Of a stretch of DNA of 64,000 bases, positions 41,911 through 51,577 are shown in pieces; within the stretch, counting starts at the first letter, position 1; each line of letters begins with the position of its first letter. Made by a program: the position numbers and the translations under genes. The DNA lies in NCBI GenBank assembly GCA_017798145.1, contig CP059069.1:2341226-2405225 (forward strand), read 5' to 3'. Below the pieces are notes generated by a model. That model had not been told where the DNA came from. It did no database searches and saw nothing but the letters and a program-made list of their open reading frames with translations. The DNA comes from Akkermansiaceae bacterium. GTDB taxonomy: Bacteria; Verrucomicrobiota; Verrucomicrobiia; Verrucomicrobiales; Akkermansiaceae.

Positions 41911-43065
41911 ATGGATCGCCACGACTTCGATATCCCCGTCACCTTCAGGCACCGGGTGATCTTCACCCGGGAGGCCTTCGCAGCGGACAACGCCGCGCTG
42001 GCCGACGTCCTTGCGGAAGGCGGCGGCAGGAGGGTTCTGGTTTTTCTGGAAACGGCGGTCGCTGAGTCATGGAAAGGCCTTTCCGAGCAGATCCAGGCCT
42101 ACTTCGGGAGACTAAACCTCGACTTCCGGGGCGTGAGGATTTTCACCGGCGGGGAAGCCTGCAAGGCGGATGAGGATCTCGTCCACGAGGTCTGGCGTGA
42201 GATCGATTCCGGCCACATCGACAGGCACTCCTACGTGCTCGTGATCGGCGGAGGGGCATTCCTCGATGCCGTCGGCTTCGCCGCATCGACCGCCCACCGC
42301 GGCGTACGCCTCGTCCGTTTCCCCACCACCACCCTCTCGCAGGACGACAGCGGGGTGGGCGTGAAAAGCGCGATCAACGCCTTCGGAAAAAAGAACTGGG
42401 TCGGCTCCTTCGGGGTGCCTTTCGCGGTCGTCAACGATTTCCGTTTCCTCGAAAGCCAGGATCCCGAGGAGAGCCGCGCGGGGCTCATCGAGGCGGTGAA
42501 GGTTTCGCTCGTGAAGGACGGGGAATTCTTCGCGTGGATCGAGGCGAACGCCGCCGCCCTCGCAAAACTGGAGCGCGGCCCCTTCGAGGAATGCGTGCGC
42601 CGTTCCGCGCTCCTCCATGCCCGCCACATTGCGCTGGGCGGGGATGCCTTCGAGACCGGCTCCAGCCGCCCCCTCGATTTCGGCCACTGGGCCGCGCACA
42701 AGCTCGAGGCGCTCACCAAATACCAGCTCTCCCATGCCGAGGCGGTGGCGGTCGGCGTTGCGCTCGACACCGTCTATTCCCGGAAAAAGGGTCTGCTTTC
42801 GGAAACGGACGCCAACCGTGTGATCGCCGTGCTTTCTGCGCTCGGCCTCAAGACCTACCACCCTGCGCTCGACTGGACGGACAAGAAAGGGGTGCGCCGC
42901 GTGCTTTCCGGGCTTGAGGAATTCCGCGAGCACCTTGGCGGCGAGCTCACCGTCCTGCTCCTCGCCGGCCCCGGCAGCGGGATCGATGTGCATGAGCTCG
43001 ATATCCCTCTCCTCAACGGGAGCATCGCGGAGCTGCACTCGGCATGGGACGGCGGAAGCGCCTGA
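41911..43065 (+). CDS. 3-dehydroquinate synthase-family sugar-phosphate cyclase (EboD-like)
   Basis: The ATG at 41911 (MDRHDFDIPVTFRHRVIFTR) gives 384 residues. The NAD-binding GGGAFLDAVGFAASTAHRG and the VRFPTTTLSQDDSGVGVKSAINAFGKKNWVG active-site stretch place it in the AroB/EEVS superfamily. The motifs resemble EboD, encoded in the Ebo cluster, more than housekeeping AroB, whose usual sequence is GKN.IG. Metal-ligand Glu/His positions appear in ESRAGLIEAVKVSL, FGHWAAHKLE and LSHAEAVAVG. No other ebo gene is adjacent, so whether it makes dehydroquinate or another cyclitol is open. Confidence 0.78.
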   Translation: MDRHDFDIPVTFRHRVIFTREAFAADNAALADVLAEGGGRRVLVFLETAVAESWKGLSEQIQAYFGRLNLDFRGVRIFTGGEACKADEDLVHEVWREIDSGHIDRHSYVLVIGGGAFLDAVGFAASTAHRGVRLVRFPTTTLSQDDSGVGVKSAINAFGKKNWVGSFGVPFAVVNDFRFLESQDPEESRAGLIEAVKVSLVKDGEFFAWIEANAAALAKLERGPFEECVRRSALLHARHIALGGDAFETGSSRPLDFGHWAAHKLEALTKYQLSHAEAVAVGVALDTVYSRKKGLLSETDANRVIAVLSALGLKTYHPALDWTDKKGVRRVLSGLEEFREHLGGELTVLLLAGPGSGIDVHELDIPLLNGSIAELHSAWDGGSA

Positions 43066-43167
43066 GTTGCCACGCTGAATGGGAATCACCGCCAGGCGGC
43101 GCGGTGATGAAACATCCTCACCCGTCCGTCTGCGTTGTCACACGCCCTGGCCTGCGGATCGCTTGAT

Positions 43168-43971
43168 ATGGCGTGCATGAAAGACATAGGATTCCTTCTC
43201 GACATGGACGGCGTGATCTATTCCGGCACGCGCCTCATCCCCGGCGCGGCGAACTTCATCGCGAAGCTCCGCAACCACCGCATCCCCTACCGCTTCCTCA
43301 CGAACAACTCGCAGCGCGCCCGCCGCGATGTCGCCCTGAAGCTACGCCGCCTCGGCATCGAGGCGGAGCCCGACGATGTCTTCACCTGCGCCATGGCCAC
43401 CGCCCGTTTCCTCGCCTCCCAAAAGGCCGGCGGCACCGCCTACGTCATCGGCGAGAACGGCCTCGCAAACGCCCTTCACGTCAACGGCTACACCGTCGTC
43501 GACGACGATGCGGACTACGTGGTCGTCGGCGAAGGCAGGACACTGACCTTCGAAATGATCGAGCGTGGCGTACGCCTCGTGGAGCGCGGCGCCCGCCTCA
43601 TAGCCACCAACCTCGACCCGAGCTGCCCGACGGAAAGCGGCATCCGCCCCGGCTGCGGAGCCATCGTCGCCATGATCGAGAAGGCCACCGGCGTGAAAGC
43701 CTTCTCCGTCGGCAAGCCCAGCCCGGTGATGATGCGCGCCGCCCGCAAGGAGATGGGGCTCAGCAGCGAGCAGACGGTGATGGTCGGCGACACGATGGAG
43801 ACGGACATCCTCGGCGCGGTCCAGCTCGGCTACCGCAGCGTGCTCGTCCTCAGCGGCGGCACGAAGCGGGAGGATCTCGGGAAATTCGCCTACCAGCCGG
43901 ACATCGTCGTCGAGAACATCGGGGAGATCCCCGACGAGTTCCTGTTCGGCGCTGTGCGCCTGGCATGTTAG
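43168..43971 (+). CDS. HAD-IIA family sugar-phosphate phosphatase (NagD-like)
   Basis: About 267 residues; starts at 43168 or 43177 are both possible. Haloacid dehalogenase motif I DMDGVIY, motif II LTNNSQRAR, the C2 cap typical of class IIA, the conserved Lys in VGKPSPVMMRAA and motif III MVGDTMETDILGAVQLG are all present. The family removes phosphate from nucleotides or sugar phosphates (NagD, AraL, PGP). The downstream sulfatase gene is convergent, with 7 bases between stops. Substrate unknown. Confidence 0.88.
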   Translation: MACMKDIGFLLDMDGVIYSGTRLIPGAANFIAKLRNHRIPYRFLTNNSQRARRDVALKLRRLGIEAEPDDVFTCAMATARFLASQKAGGTAYVIGENGLANALHVNGYTVVDDDADYVVVGEGRTLTFEMIERGVRLVERGARLIATNLDPSCPTESGIRPGCGAIVAMIEKATGVKAFSVGKPSPVMMRAARKEMGLSSEQTVMVGDTMETDILGAVQLGYRSVLVLSGGTKREDLGKFAYQPDIVVENIGEIPDEFLFGAVRLAC

Positions 43972-43978
43972 AGTAAGC

Positions 43979-45622
43979 TCAGGGTTTCACGAACTCCTCG
44001 CGGGAGAGGAATCCGTCGCCGTCCCTGTCGAATTTCTGGAAACGCGGGCGGGCGTCATCGCCGTCGGGCTGGCGGGAGAGGAATTCCCCCATGGTCAGCC
44101 TGCCGTCCTTGTTTGCATCGCGGGAATCGAACATCGCGCCGCGATCCTGCTTGGGCTTTTGCCTTGTGGCGGGCTTCCCGCCCTTCGCCCTGAACTGCGG
44201 TTTCGCCTCGGGATATCTGGCGAGGATTTCCTTCATCCCCAGAAGCATCTCCGGATTCTTCGCGGCGATGTTTTCCTTTTCCAACGGATCCCTGAGGCAA
44301 TCGTAAAGCTCATACTCCGCCGTCTCCGGATCGGCTCCGGGGACTTTCCACTCGACCATGCGGTAATTGCCGGTGCGGATCGCGCGACCAAGCCTGCCGC
44401 CGCGCGGATAAACGTGAATGGCATGATCCATGGTGCCTGCGGATGGATCGGAAAGGGCTGCGAAAATGTCCGTGCCATCGATGCCAGCGGCGGGTGCAAG
44501 TCCCGCCATCGCACAGAGCGTGGGGAAAAGATCCACCGTCTCCACAAACGCATCGCTGCGCTTCCCTTCGCCCTGTTTCGCCCCCGCTTTCGCGATCATC
44601 AGCGGGATGCGGGCGGCCTGCTCGTAGTTCGTGTGCTTGCACCACATGCCGTGATCGCCTAGGTGCCAGCCATGATCGCCCCAGAGGACGATGATCGTGT
44701 TTCCGGAAAGTCCGCTCGCATCGAGCGCATCGATCACCCGCCCGATCTGTGCATCGACATAGCTGGTGGCGGCGTAGTAACCGTGGATGAGCAGCCGCTG
44801 GTAATCATCCGGCAGCACCGTTACGTCCGGCACATCCGAGTATTGCCGCAGCTCACCGCCGAACTGCAGGGCATACGGTGGCGCATCCTTCGGCACCTCC
44901 CGGAACTCGGCCAGCGGCATTTCCCCTCTCTCGTAGAGATCCCAATACTTCTTCGGCGCGACGAAGGGCAGATGCGGTTTCATGAAACCGACCGCCAGGA
45001 AAAACGCTTCGTCCGGTTTCCCGGCCGCAGCCTTGAGCCGGGCGATCGCCTCATCGGCGATCTTCCCGTCCGCATAGAAATCATCGGCCACCTCCGCGCT
45101 TTCGGTGGCGGCTCCCCTTGCTCCGTTTTTGCCCTCTTTCATCGTGGATGTGCTTTCCGGCAGCGCGAACTGGGGCGCCTTTGGTTTCCAGGGTTCCATC
45201 GACCACGAGGCCGCGTCCTCGCTGTTGCCGTGGCCGGTGTGCAGGATTTTGCCGAGCGCCTGAGTGCGGTAACCCGCTTTCATGAAAACCTGCGGCATGG
45301 TCACCGCATCCGGGGCCACTTTGCGAAAATTCGTCTCCAAATCGTAGATCCCCAGGGTGTCGGGGCGGAGGCCTGTGATGAGCGCGTTGCGGGACGGGGC
45401 GCAAACCGCCTGGTTGCAGTAGGCGCGCCCAAAGAGGGTGCTACGCAAGGCGAGGCGGTCGATCTGCGGCGTCTTCGCGATGGTGTCGCCATAGCAGCCG
45501 AGCGCGGGCTTGAGGTCATCCACACAGATGAGGAGGACATTTGGTTTTTCCGCCAAGGCGAAAATGGCGGAGCCCAGCAGGATCGCAGCGGCGGGGGTTT
45601 TCACGTGGCGCATGGGAGACAT
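43979..45622 (-). CDS. secreted sulfatase (iduronate-2-sulfatase-like) with C-terminal EF-hand pair
   Basis: Start at 45622 (MSPMRHVKTPAAAIL), 547 residues, signal peptide ending near FALA|EKP. Type I sulfatase signatures: VLLICVDDLKPALGCYGD (metal ligands) and CAPSRNALITG, where Cys74 is converted to formylglycine. Later IIVLWGDHGWHLGDHGMW provides the second metal site. The C-terminus carries two EF-hand loops, DANKDGRLTMGEF and DRDGDGFLSREEF, so it may bind calcium. It should desulfate a polysaccharide in the periplasm; the linkage cannot be read from sequence. Confidence 0.88.
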   Translation of the reverse strand: MSPMRHVKTPAAAILLGSAIFALAEKPNVLLICVDDLKPALGCYGDTIAKTPQIDRLALRSTLFGRAYCNQAVCAPSRNALITGLRPDTLGIYDLETNFRKVAPDAVTMPQVFMKAGYRTQALGKILHTGHGNSEDAASWSMEPWKPKAPQFALPESTSTMKEGKNGARGAATESAEVADDFYADGKIADEAIARLKAAAGKPDEAFFLAVGFMKPHLPFVAPKKYWDLYERGEMPLAEFREVPKDAPPYALQFGGELRQYSDVPDVTVLPDDYQRLLIHGYYAATSYVDAQIGRVIDALDASGLSGNTIIVLWGDHGWHLGDHGMWCKHTNYEQAARIPLMIAKAGAKQGEGKRSDAFVETVDLFPTLCAMAGLAPAAGIDGTDIFAALSDPSAGTMDHAIHVYPRGGRLGRAIRTGNYRMVEWKVPGADPETAEYELYDCLRDPLEKENIAAKNPEMLLGMKEILARYPEAKPQFRAKGGKPATRQKPKQDRGAMFDSRDANKDGRLTMGEFLSRQPDGDDARPRFQKFDRDGDGFLSREEFVKP

Positions 45623-45657
45623 GCTGGCATCCCGCCCGGCATCATGCAACAGCCGGG

Positions 45658-46158
45658 CTAGAATGATCCGGGTGGATCCGGCGCGGGTTCACCCAGCGGC
45701 CTGCCTGTCGCGGGATCGATGCCTAGCATCAGCCAAACGTCCTTGATGATGCGGGTCGAGGCTTCGCCGAGGACTTTGTTCTCATGCCCGGTTCCGCTCA
45801 GTCCCACATTGATCGATGGCACCTGGCCACCCGCAGGTGTCTTGGCCGTGCCCGCCTCAACGAAAAGGCGCTTGTCCAGCTCCTTGACCGCGGCGTCCTC
45901 CGTTGCTTGCCCGAATTTCTCCTGCAATCCGACATCGACCACCACCTGCCGCAGGATCGCATCGGTGCGCAGTTTCTCCGCGATCTGCTCCGCAAGCTTC
46001 TTCTGGTCCTCCATGGAGATATCCTCACGAAGGGCGAGCGGAACCCAGATCCTCGAAGGCTTGCCAAGGTGATATTCGCGCCAGGCAAACCTCGCCCCGA
46101 AGAACATCATCACTAGACCCACGATCCCGGCGGCCGCCCATAACATCCATCGTTGCAT
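45658..46158 (-). CDS. single-span membrane protein, unknown
   Basis: 166 residues: an N-terminal membrane anchor (MLWAAAGIVGLVMMFFGARF) and a soluble domain with a helical stretch (EDQKKLAEQIAEKLRTDAILRQVVVDVGLQEKFGQ). A Gly/Pro-rich tail follows. No family was recognised. It lies upstream of the sulfatase gene on the minus strand with 35 bases between, and is divergent from the M16 peptidase gene across a 46-base gap. Confidence 0.55.
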   Translation of the reverse strand: MQRWMLWAAAGIVGLVMMFFGARFAWREYHLGKPSRIWVPLALREDISMEDQKKLAEQIAEKLRTDAILRQVVVDVGLQEKFGQATEDAAVKELDKRLFVEAGTAKTPAGGQVPSINVGLSGTGHENKVLGEASTRIIKDVWLMLGIDPATGRPLGEPAPDPPGSF

Positions 46159-46204
46159 GACTAGCGTTTATGCTGCATCCATCCATCAGCCAAGCCGGAA
46201 ATCC

Positions 46205-48718
46205 ATGGAATACCCACTCACCCAAGCCACCCGCCACACCCTCCCAAACGGTCTCACCCTCATCCTCGATCCCGATCACGCCGCCCCGGTCATCAGCGTG
46301 CAGGCATGGGTCGCCACCGGCAGCATCCACGAGGACAGGCTCCTCGGCTCCGGCCTCTCGCACTTCCTCGAGCACATGGTCTTCAAAGGCACCCGCGACT
46401 TTTCCTCCGAAGGCCTCGCCCAGGCGGTGCAGGCGGGCGGCGGCCACTGGAACGCCTACACCACCTTCGAGCGCACGGTCTATTACATCGACGGCCCGGC
46501 GCAGTCCCTGGAAGTTTTCCTGAAATGCCTCACCGGACTGGTGTTTTTCCCGCTCATCCCCGAGTCCGAGTTCGAGAGCGAAAAGGACGTCATCCGCCGC
46601 GAGATCGACATGGGCTTGGACGATCCCGACAACGCCTCGATCCGCCTCCTGCTCTCCACCGCCTTCACCAAGGACGCCCGCCGCCAGCCTGTCATCGGCC
46701 ACCGCCACCTCTTCGATGAGATTTCCCATTCCGATCTGACAAGCTATCACCGCACCCGCTACACCCCGGAAAAAACCCACATCGTCATCTCCGGCGATTT
46801 CAATCCCAATGTGGCGCTCTCCCTCGTGACCTCCCTGACCGCCGACGCGAAAAACGCCTCCGGCGCCGAGCCCCACCTCCAGGCCGATCCCCCGCAGGTT
46901 GGGCCACGCGAGGGTTTTGAGACCTTCGATGTCCCCACCAGCCGCCTCTGCCTGTCATGGAAAACCCCGGCCATCCATCATCCGGATGCGCCCGCCTACG
47001 ATCTGCTCGCCGCCATCCTCGGCCGTGGCAAGGCCTCACGCCTCCACCGACGCCTCCGCGACCAGCGCGAGCTGGCACTGGAAATCTCCGCATGGACATG
47101 GATCGATCCCGGCTGCGAAGGCCTCATCGCCGTTTCCGCAGAATGCGCCCCTGAGAAACGCGATGAGCTGAAGGCCGCGATCCTCGCCGAGATCACCGAG
47201 ATCGCCGCCAGCGACCTCGACGCGGATCTCGCAAAAGCAAAGCGCCAGACCGCCGCCAGCCAGTTCAAGACACTCACCACCGCCTCCGGCCGCGCCTCCG
47301 ACCTCGCCTCGAACTGGCACGAGGCGCGCGAACTCGATTTCACCCGCTCCCACCTCGCCGCGATCAATGCCGTCACGCCCGCCGACATCCGCCGCGTCGC
47401 CACAAGCCTCACCGAAAGCCGCCTCACCTTCACCTCGCTCGATCCGGAAAATTTCACCCCCATCGTCGCCGAAAGGAAAGCCGCCGCCGCCGTGCAGGGC
47501 ATCACCACCCACACGCTCTCCAACGGCCTCCGCCTCGCCCTCCTGCCGGATCACCGCGTGCCGCTCATCCATTTCCAAGCCGCCGCCCGCGCCGGGCTGC
47601 CATCCGAAACGGCAGAGAACAACGGCCTCAACCAGCTCTTCGCCTCCACCCTCGCCAAAGGAACCGCCAGCCGCTCCGCCGACGAGATCGCCACCTCCCT
47701 CGAATCACTCGGCGCATCCATCTCCGCCACCGCCGGCAACAACGCCCTGCTCGTCCAGGCCGCCGGCCTCTCCGCCGACATCCTGCCAATCCTCGATGTC
47801 TTCGCCGACGTAATCCAGAACCCCAGCTTCCCCACCGATGCGATCCACCGGGAAAAGGCCAGCCAGCTCGCCTCCCTTGAGGAAGCCCTCGCCGATCCCC
47901 TGCACCGCTGCTTCAGGCAGCTCCGCCACAACCACTACTGCGGCCAGGGCTACGCCCTCGATTCACTCGGCACCCCGGAAACCCTCGCAAAACTCGGTCG
48001 TCTCGATCTCGCCGCCCACCACTCCCGCCACTTTTGCGCCGCCAATCTCACCCTCGCCGTCGCCGGCGATTTCGACCCAGCAGCCATGGTCGATCTGCTC
48101 GAAAGCCATTTCCAAAAACTCCACGCCGGGGAAGCATGGAACCCGCCCGAATCCACCAGATCCATCGGAGAGACAGCCACCGCCACCCTCCCCAAGAAAC
48201 AGGCCGTGCTCGCCATCGGCTATCCCGGCGCATCCACCGGCTCCGAGGAGCGCCACGCCCTCGCCTTCCTGCAGGAGCACTCTTCCGACATGGCAGGCCC
48301 CCTTTTCGGCCGCATCCGCGAGGAACTCGGCCTCGCCTACCGCGTCGGCGCCACCCAGTTCCTCGGATACGACAAGGGTCTGTTCACCTTCTACCTCGCC
48401 ACCTCCCCCGAGCAGATCGAGCTCGCCACCGGGGAACTGAAAAAGGAAATCGCAAAAATCGCCACCGAGGGCATTCCGGAAGACACCTTCGAGCGCGTCC
48501 GCTCCACCGTCCTCAGCGGCGCCGCCATCCAGCAGCAATCCCCCGCCTCCAACGCCCGCCACGCCGCCCTCGACCTCCTCTTCGGCCACCCCGCCGAAAC
48601 CCACCGCCTCCTTCCCGCCATCTACGCCGCCCTCACGCCGCAGCAGGTTTGCGAGGTCGCGAAGAGCGTTTTCTCCACGAAGCCCACAATTTCAGTGATC
48701 ATGGGGGAGAAGGCATGA
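46205..48718 (+). CDS. M16 family zinc peptidase (pitrilysin-like)
   Basis: The ATG at 46205 (MEYPLTQATRHTLPNG) gives 837 residues. The inverted zinc motif HFLEH is at 53-57, with the downstream Glu at about 133 in KDVIRREIDM, so the N-terminal half is the active domain. The C-terminal half repeats the fold without the zinc site (NNGLNQLFASTLAKG), as normal for M16 proteins. No signal peptide is visible from this start, so it may be cytosolic or need another start. It degrades small peptides. The gene is followed by a PEP-CTERM gene 53 bases later, probably separately transcribed. Confidence 0.9.
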   Translation: MEYPLTQATRHTLPNGLTLILDPDHAAPVISVQAWVATGSIHEDRLLGSGLSHFLEHMVFKGTRDFSSEGLAQAVQAGGGHWNAYTTFERTVYYIDGPAQSLEVFLKCLTGLVFFPLIPESEFESEKDVIRREIDMGLDDPDNASIRLLLSTAFTKDARRQPVIGHRHLFDEISHSDLTSYHRTRYTPEKTHIVISGDFNPNVALSLVTSLTADAKNASGAEPHLQADPPQVGPREGFETFDVPTSRLCLSWKTPAIHHPDAPAYDLLAAILGRGKASRLHRRLRDQRELALEISAWTWIDPGCEGLIAVSAECAPEKRDELKAAILAEITEIAASDLDADLAKAKRQTAASQFKTLTTASGRASDLASNWHEARELDFTRSHLAAINAVTPADIRRVATSLTESRLTFTSLDPENFTPIVAERKAAAAVQGITTHTLSNGLRLALLPDHRVPLIHFQAAARAGLPSETAENNGLNQLFASTLAKGTASRSADEIATSLESLGASISATAGNNALLVQAAGLSADILPILDVFADVIQNPSFPTDAIHREKASQLASLEEALADPLHRCFRQLRHNHYCGQGYALDSLGTPETLAKLGRLDLAAHHSRHFCAANLTLAVAGDFDPAAMVDLLESHFQKLHAGEAWNPPESTRSIGETATATLPKKQAVLAIGYPGASTGSEERHALAFLQEHSSDMAGPLFGRIREELGLAYRVGATQFLGYDKGLFTFYLATSPEQIELATGELKKEIAKIATEGIPEDTFERVRSTVLSGAAIQQQSPASNARHAALDLLFGHPAETHRLLPAIYAALTPQQVCEVAKSVFSTKPTISVIMGEKA

Positions 48719-48771
48719 GACCGGAGCGAAAAACATCTTTACATCCCGTCCTCAGCCTGAATAGTGGACAA

Positions 48772-49614
48772 ATGACGAAATTAAAAACCCTCCTGATTTC
48801 CATGACTCTCGGCGCTGGCATCTCCCAGGCGGCGACGACGGTCTTCTCCGATACCTTCAGCGATGGCGACCGCACCGATGGCGCGGATCTTGATGACATC
48901 CAGTGGTACGCGGGTCGCAACAATGTCGCCCTGTCCGTCGGCGCCGATGCCGGAATCGGCACCGGCGATGCGCTCCTGGTCAACAGCAGCACAACCTTCT
49001 CCCGCGTCGTCGGACTGTTTGGCTCGGCTGTCACCATCGGCGTTGGGGAAACGCTGCGTCTTTCCTTCGACATGCGCTTCCAAACCACGCCCGGCACCGG
49101 GAGCGGCCTGCTTCGTATCGGCATTTTCAACAATGGCGGAACGGCGATCACCGGCGATGAGGATCCCGGCGCCAACCAGAACAATCACTTCGGTTACGGC
49201 TTTTCCACAAATCCAGGGGCGGTTCTCGCTGGAGGAACCACCGTTACCACCGAGGAGGCGGGCAATTCCATACTCGGCGGCTCCAACCCTGGCGGCTTCA
49301 GCTCCACCGGGAGTGCGGGCGCTTCCATCGAATGGGGTACCACCGTGCATAACGGGGTGTTCAGCATCACACGCCTCGCGGACGGATCCATGGATCTCAG
49401 TGCCCGCATCGACGGGGGCACCGCCGCAACGGCCAACATCGCCGCCCCGATAAATAGCAGCTACACCTTCCACGAAGTCGCGTTCGGCCAAGGTAACATG
49501 AACATTGACTTCGCGCTGGACAATGTGGAGCTCTCCATCGTCCCCGAGCCGTCCACGTCCCTCGTCCTCGCGCTTGGCGCGCTGTGCTTTTTGCGCCGCC
49601 GCAGGCTTCCGTGA
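48772..49614 (+). CDS. PEP-CTERM sorting domain protein
   Basis: The ATG at 48772 gives 280 residues. A signal peptide (TKLKTLLISMTLGAGISQA) leads into a beta-rich, Gly/Asn/Thr-rich domain of jelly-roll appearance. The C-terminus is VPEPSTSLVLALGALCFLRR, the PEP motif, hydrophobic stretch and Arg run recognised by exosortase. Such proteins are sorted to the cell surface or extracellular matrix in Verrucomicrobia. No exosortase gene is in the window. Specific function unknown. Confidence 0.85.
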   Translation: MTKLKTLLISMTLGAGISQAATTVFSDTFSDGDRTDGADLDDIQWYAGRNNVALSVGADAGIGTGDALLVNSSTTFSRVVGLFGSAVTIGVGETLRLSFDMRFQTTPGTGSGLLRIGIFNNGGTAITGDEDPGANQNNHFGYGFSTNPGAVLAGGTTVTTEEAGNSILGGSNPGGFSSTGSAGASIEWGTTVHNGVFSITRLADGSMDLSARIDGGTAATANIAAPINSSYTFHEVAFGQGNMNIDFALDNVELSIVPEPSTSLVLALGALCFLRRRRLP

Positions 49615-49780
49615 AACGCGGGTTTCGGCGCGGAGCGCTTGCGCTTTTCTTGTGGCGGACGAGGCCAACACCTATGTCACCCGTGCGCGACGAATGCCGT
49701 TTGGCCTTGCCATCGCATAGCTGGAACCGTCGGGGATTCCGGCGAAAGAAACTTTCCACGGGACACGCGGACACGCATGC

Positions 49781-51076
49781 TTGGGCGTGCCAACCCTCCG
49801 CGAAGCGATCCGCTATTGGCTGAAGCTCGGCCTCATCAGCTTCGGCGGGCCGGCAGGGCAGATCGCGATCATGCACCGCGAGCTGGTGGAGAAACGCAAG
49901 TGGATCTCGGAAAGCCATTTCCTGCATGCGCTCAATTTCTGCATGATGCTGCCCGGGCCCGAGGCGCAGCAGCTGGCGACGTATCTCGGCTGGCGGCTGC
50001 ACGGCTGGCGCGGCGGGATGGCGGCGGGCGCACTGTTCGTGCTGCCCTCGGCGGTCATCCTTTACTTCCTGGGCTGGCTCTACATGGCGGGCGGGCATCT
50101 GCCTTGGCTGGCGGCGATTTTCCACGGGCTGCTCCCGGCGGTGATCGCGGTGATCGCGGCCGCGGTTCTCAGGATCGGCGGGAAAACCCTGCGCAGCGCC
50201 ACCCTCTGGGGCATCGCCGCGCTGTCCTTCTCCGCGATTTATTTTTTCGGGGTGTCCTTCGTGCTGATCATCGCCGCCGCCGCGCTGGCCGGCTGGGCCG
50301 GGCACCGGATTTCTCCTACGCAGTTTCCTCCGGGGAAATCCCACGGCGCGCTGGAGCATGATGATGATGCGGGCGTTCTGGTGCTTCCACCCGCCCCCCG
50401 CGCGAGCTGGAAGCGCACCCTGAAAGTTTCCGCCATCTGCATTTCCCTCTGGTTTCTGCCGGTGGTTGGGCTGGGTCTGTGGCTCGGGTGGGACAGCACG
50501 CCGGTCGCGCAGGGCGTCTTTTTCAGCAAGGCGGCGCTGGTCACCTTCGGCGGCGCTTATGCGGTGCTGCCCTACGTGGCGCAGCAGGCGGTGGAGCATT
50601 ACCAATGGCTCTCGCACCCCCAGATGATGAGCGGCCTCGCCCTCGCGGAAACCACGCCCGGGCCGCTGATCATCGTGCTGGAGTTCGTCGGATTTGTCGG
50701 CGGCTGGCAGAATCCGGGGAAATTCAGCCCGCTGGCCGGAGCCTCGGTCGGAGCCGCGATCACCGTCTGGGCGACTTTCCTACCCTGCTTCCTGTTCGTT
50801 TTCCTCGGCGCCCCGTACGTGGAGCGACTCCACGAACTCCCGCGACTCGGTGCGTGCCTGACCGCGATCACCGCCGCCGTGGTCGGTGTGATCCTGAACC
50901 TCGGGGTCGTTTTTGCGCAACACGCCCTTTGGCCGGAAGGCGGCTTCGATGCCTTCGTGGCCATCCTCGCCGCCGCCTCGTTCATGGCGCTGTGGCGCTT
51001 CAAGCTACCCTTCACGTGGATCCTAGCCGCCTGCGCGGGGCTGGGGCTGCTCGCGGGATGGGCGGGCTACGCCTGA
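49781..51076 (+). CDS. chrA: ChrA-type chromate transporter
   Basis: 431 residues from a TTG start at 49781; a GTG two codons later is equally possible. The two-domain long form: N-terminal CHR motif YWLKLGLISFGGPAGQIAIM ... LNFCMMLPGPEAQQLATYLGW, and the second half motif FFSKAALVTFGGAYAVLPYV ... ALAETTPGPLIIVLEFVGF. About ten membrane spans. It exports chromate or sulfate-like oxyanions across the inner membrane by proton antiport. No chrB regulator is adjacent. Confidence 0.9.
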   Translation: MGVPTLREAIRYWLKLGLISFGGPAGQIAIMHRELVEKRKWISESHFLHALNFCMMLPGPEAQQLATYLGWRLHGWRGGMAAGALFVLPSAVILYFLGWLYMAGGHLPWLAAIFHGLLPAVIAVIAAAVLRIGGKTLRSATLWGIAALSFSAIYFFGVSFVLIIAAAALAGWAGHRISPTQFPPGKSHGALEHDDDAGVLVLPPAPRASWKRTLKVSAICISLWFLPVVGLGLWLGWDSTPVAQGVFFSKAALVTFGGAYAVLPYVAQQAVEHYQWLSHPQMMSGLALAETTPGPLIIVLEFVGFVGGWQNPGKFSPLAGASVGAAITVWATFLPCFLFVFLGAPYVERLHELPRLGACLTAITAAVVGVILNLGVVFAQHALWPEGGFDAFVAILAAASFMALWRFKLPFTWILAACAGLGLLAGWAGYA

Positions 51077-51131
51077 AAACGAGCCGTTTAAAATGCTTGA
51101 ACGGCCGGGTGTGCCTGCCTACAGCCTCCGC

Positions 51132-51569
51132 ATGGCTCTTGAAACCACACTGATCCTCTTCAAACCCGACGCCGTCGCGAAAAACCTCACCGGCGAGGTG
51201 CTTGCCCGTTTCCAGAAGGAAGGCTTCCTCGTGCGCGGCATCAAGATGATGTCCCTCAGCGACGAGATCCTCGCCGAGCACTACTCCCACATCGCCGACA
51301 AGCCGTTTTTCCCCTCCGTGCGCGGATTCATGCAGGAAACGCCGGTCATCGCCCTCGCCCTCGAAGGTGAAGACGTCATTTCCCGCGTCCGCGACCTGCT
51401 TGGCCCGACCGATTCCATGGTCGCCGCACCCGGCACGATCCGCGGTGATTTCGGTTTCAAGGACGCCGATGCGAAGATGCGCAACGTCTGCCACGCCTCC
51501 GATTCCCCGGAAGCCGCCGCCGCCGAGATCAAGCGCTTCTTCAAGGACGGCGAGATCTTTTCCTACTGA
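51132..51569 (+). CDS. ndk: nucleoside diphosphate kinase
   Basis: The ATG at 51132 gives 145 residues, the normal length. The sequence opens LETTLILFKPDAVAKNLTGEVLARF and shows the catalytic His121 in NVCHASDSPEAAAAEIKRFF, the NxxH(G/A)SD signature. It balances NTP pools by transfer of the gamma phosphate via phospho-His. The next gene begins 8 bases after its stop. Confidence 0.95.
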   Translation: MALETTLILFKPDAVAKNLTGEVLARFQKEGFLVRGIKMMSLSDEILAEHYSHIADKPFFPSVRGFMQETPVIALALEGEDVISRVRDLLGPTDSMVAAPGTIRGDFGFKDADAKMRNVCHASDSPEAAAAEIKRFFKDGEIFSY

Positions 51570-51577
51570 CCGGAAAC

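Noticed and set aside
48034-48771. Upstream extension of the PEP-CTERM frame
   Set aside because: It is an alternative frame of the M16 peptidase gene, Arg/Pro-rich without family character; the signal peptide begins at 48772.
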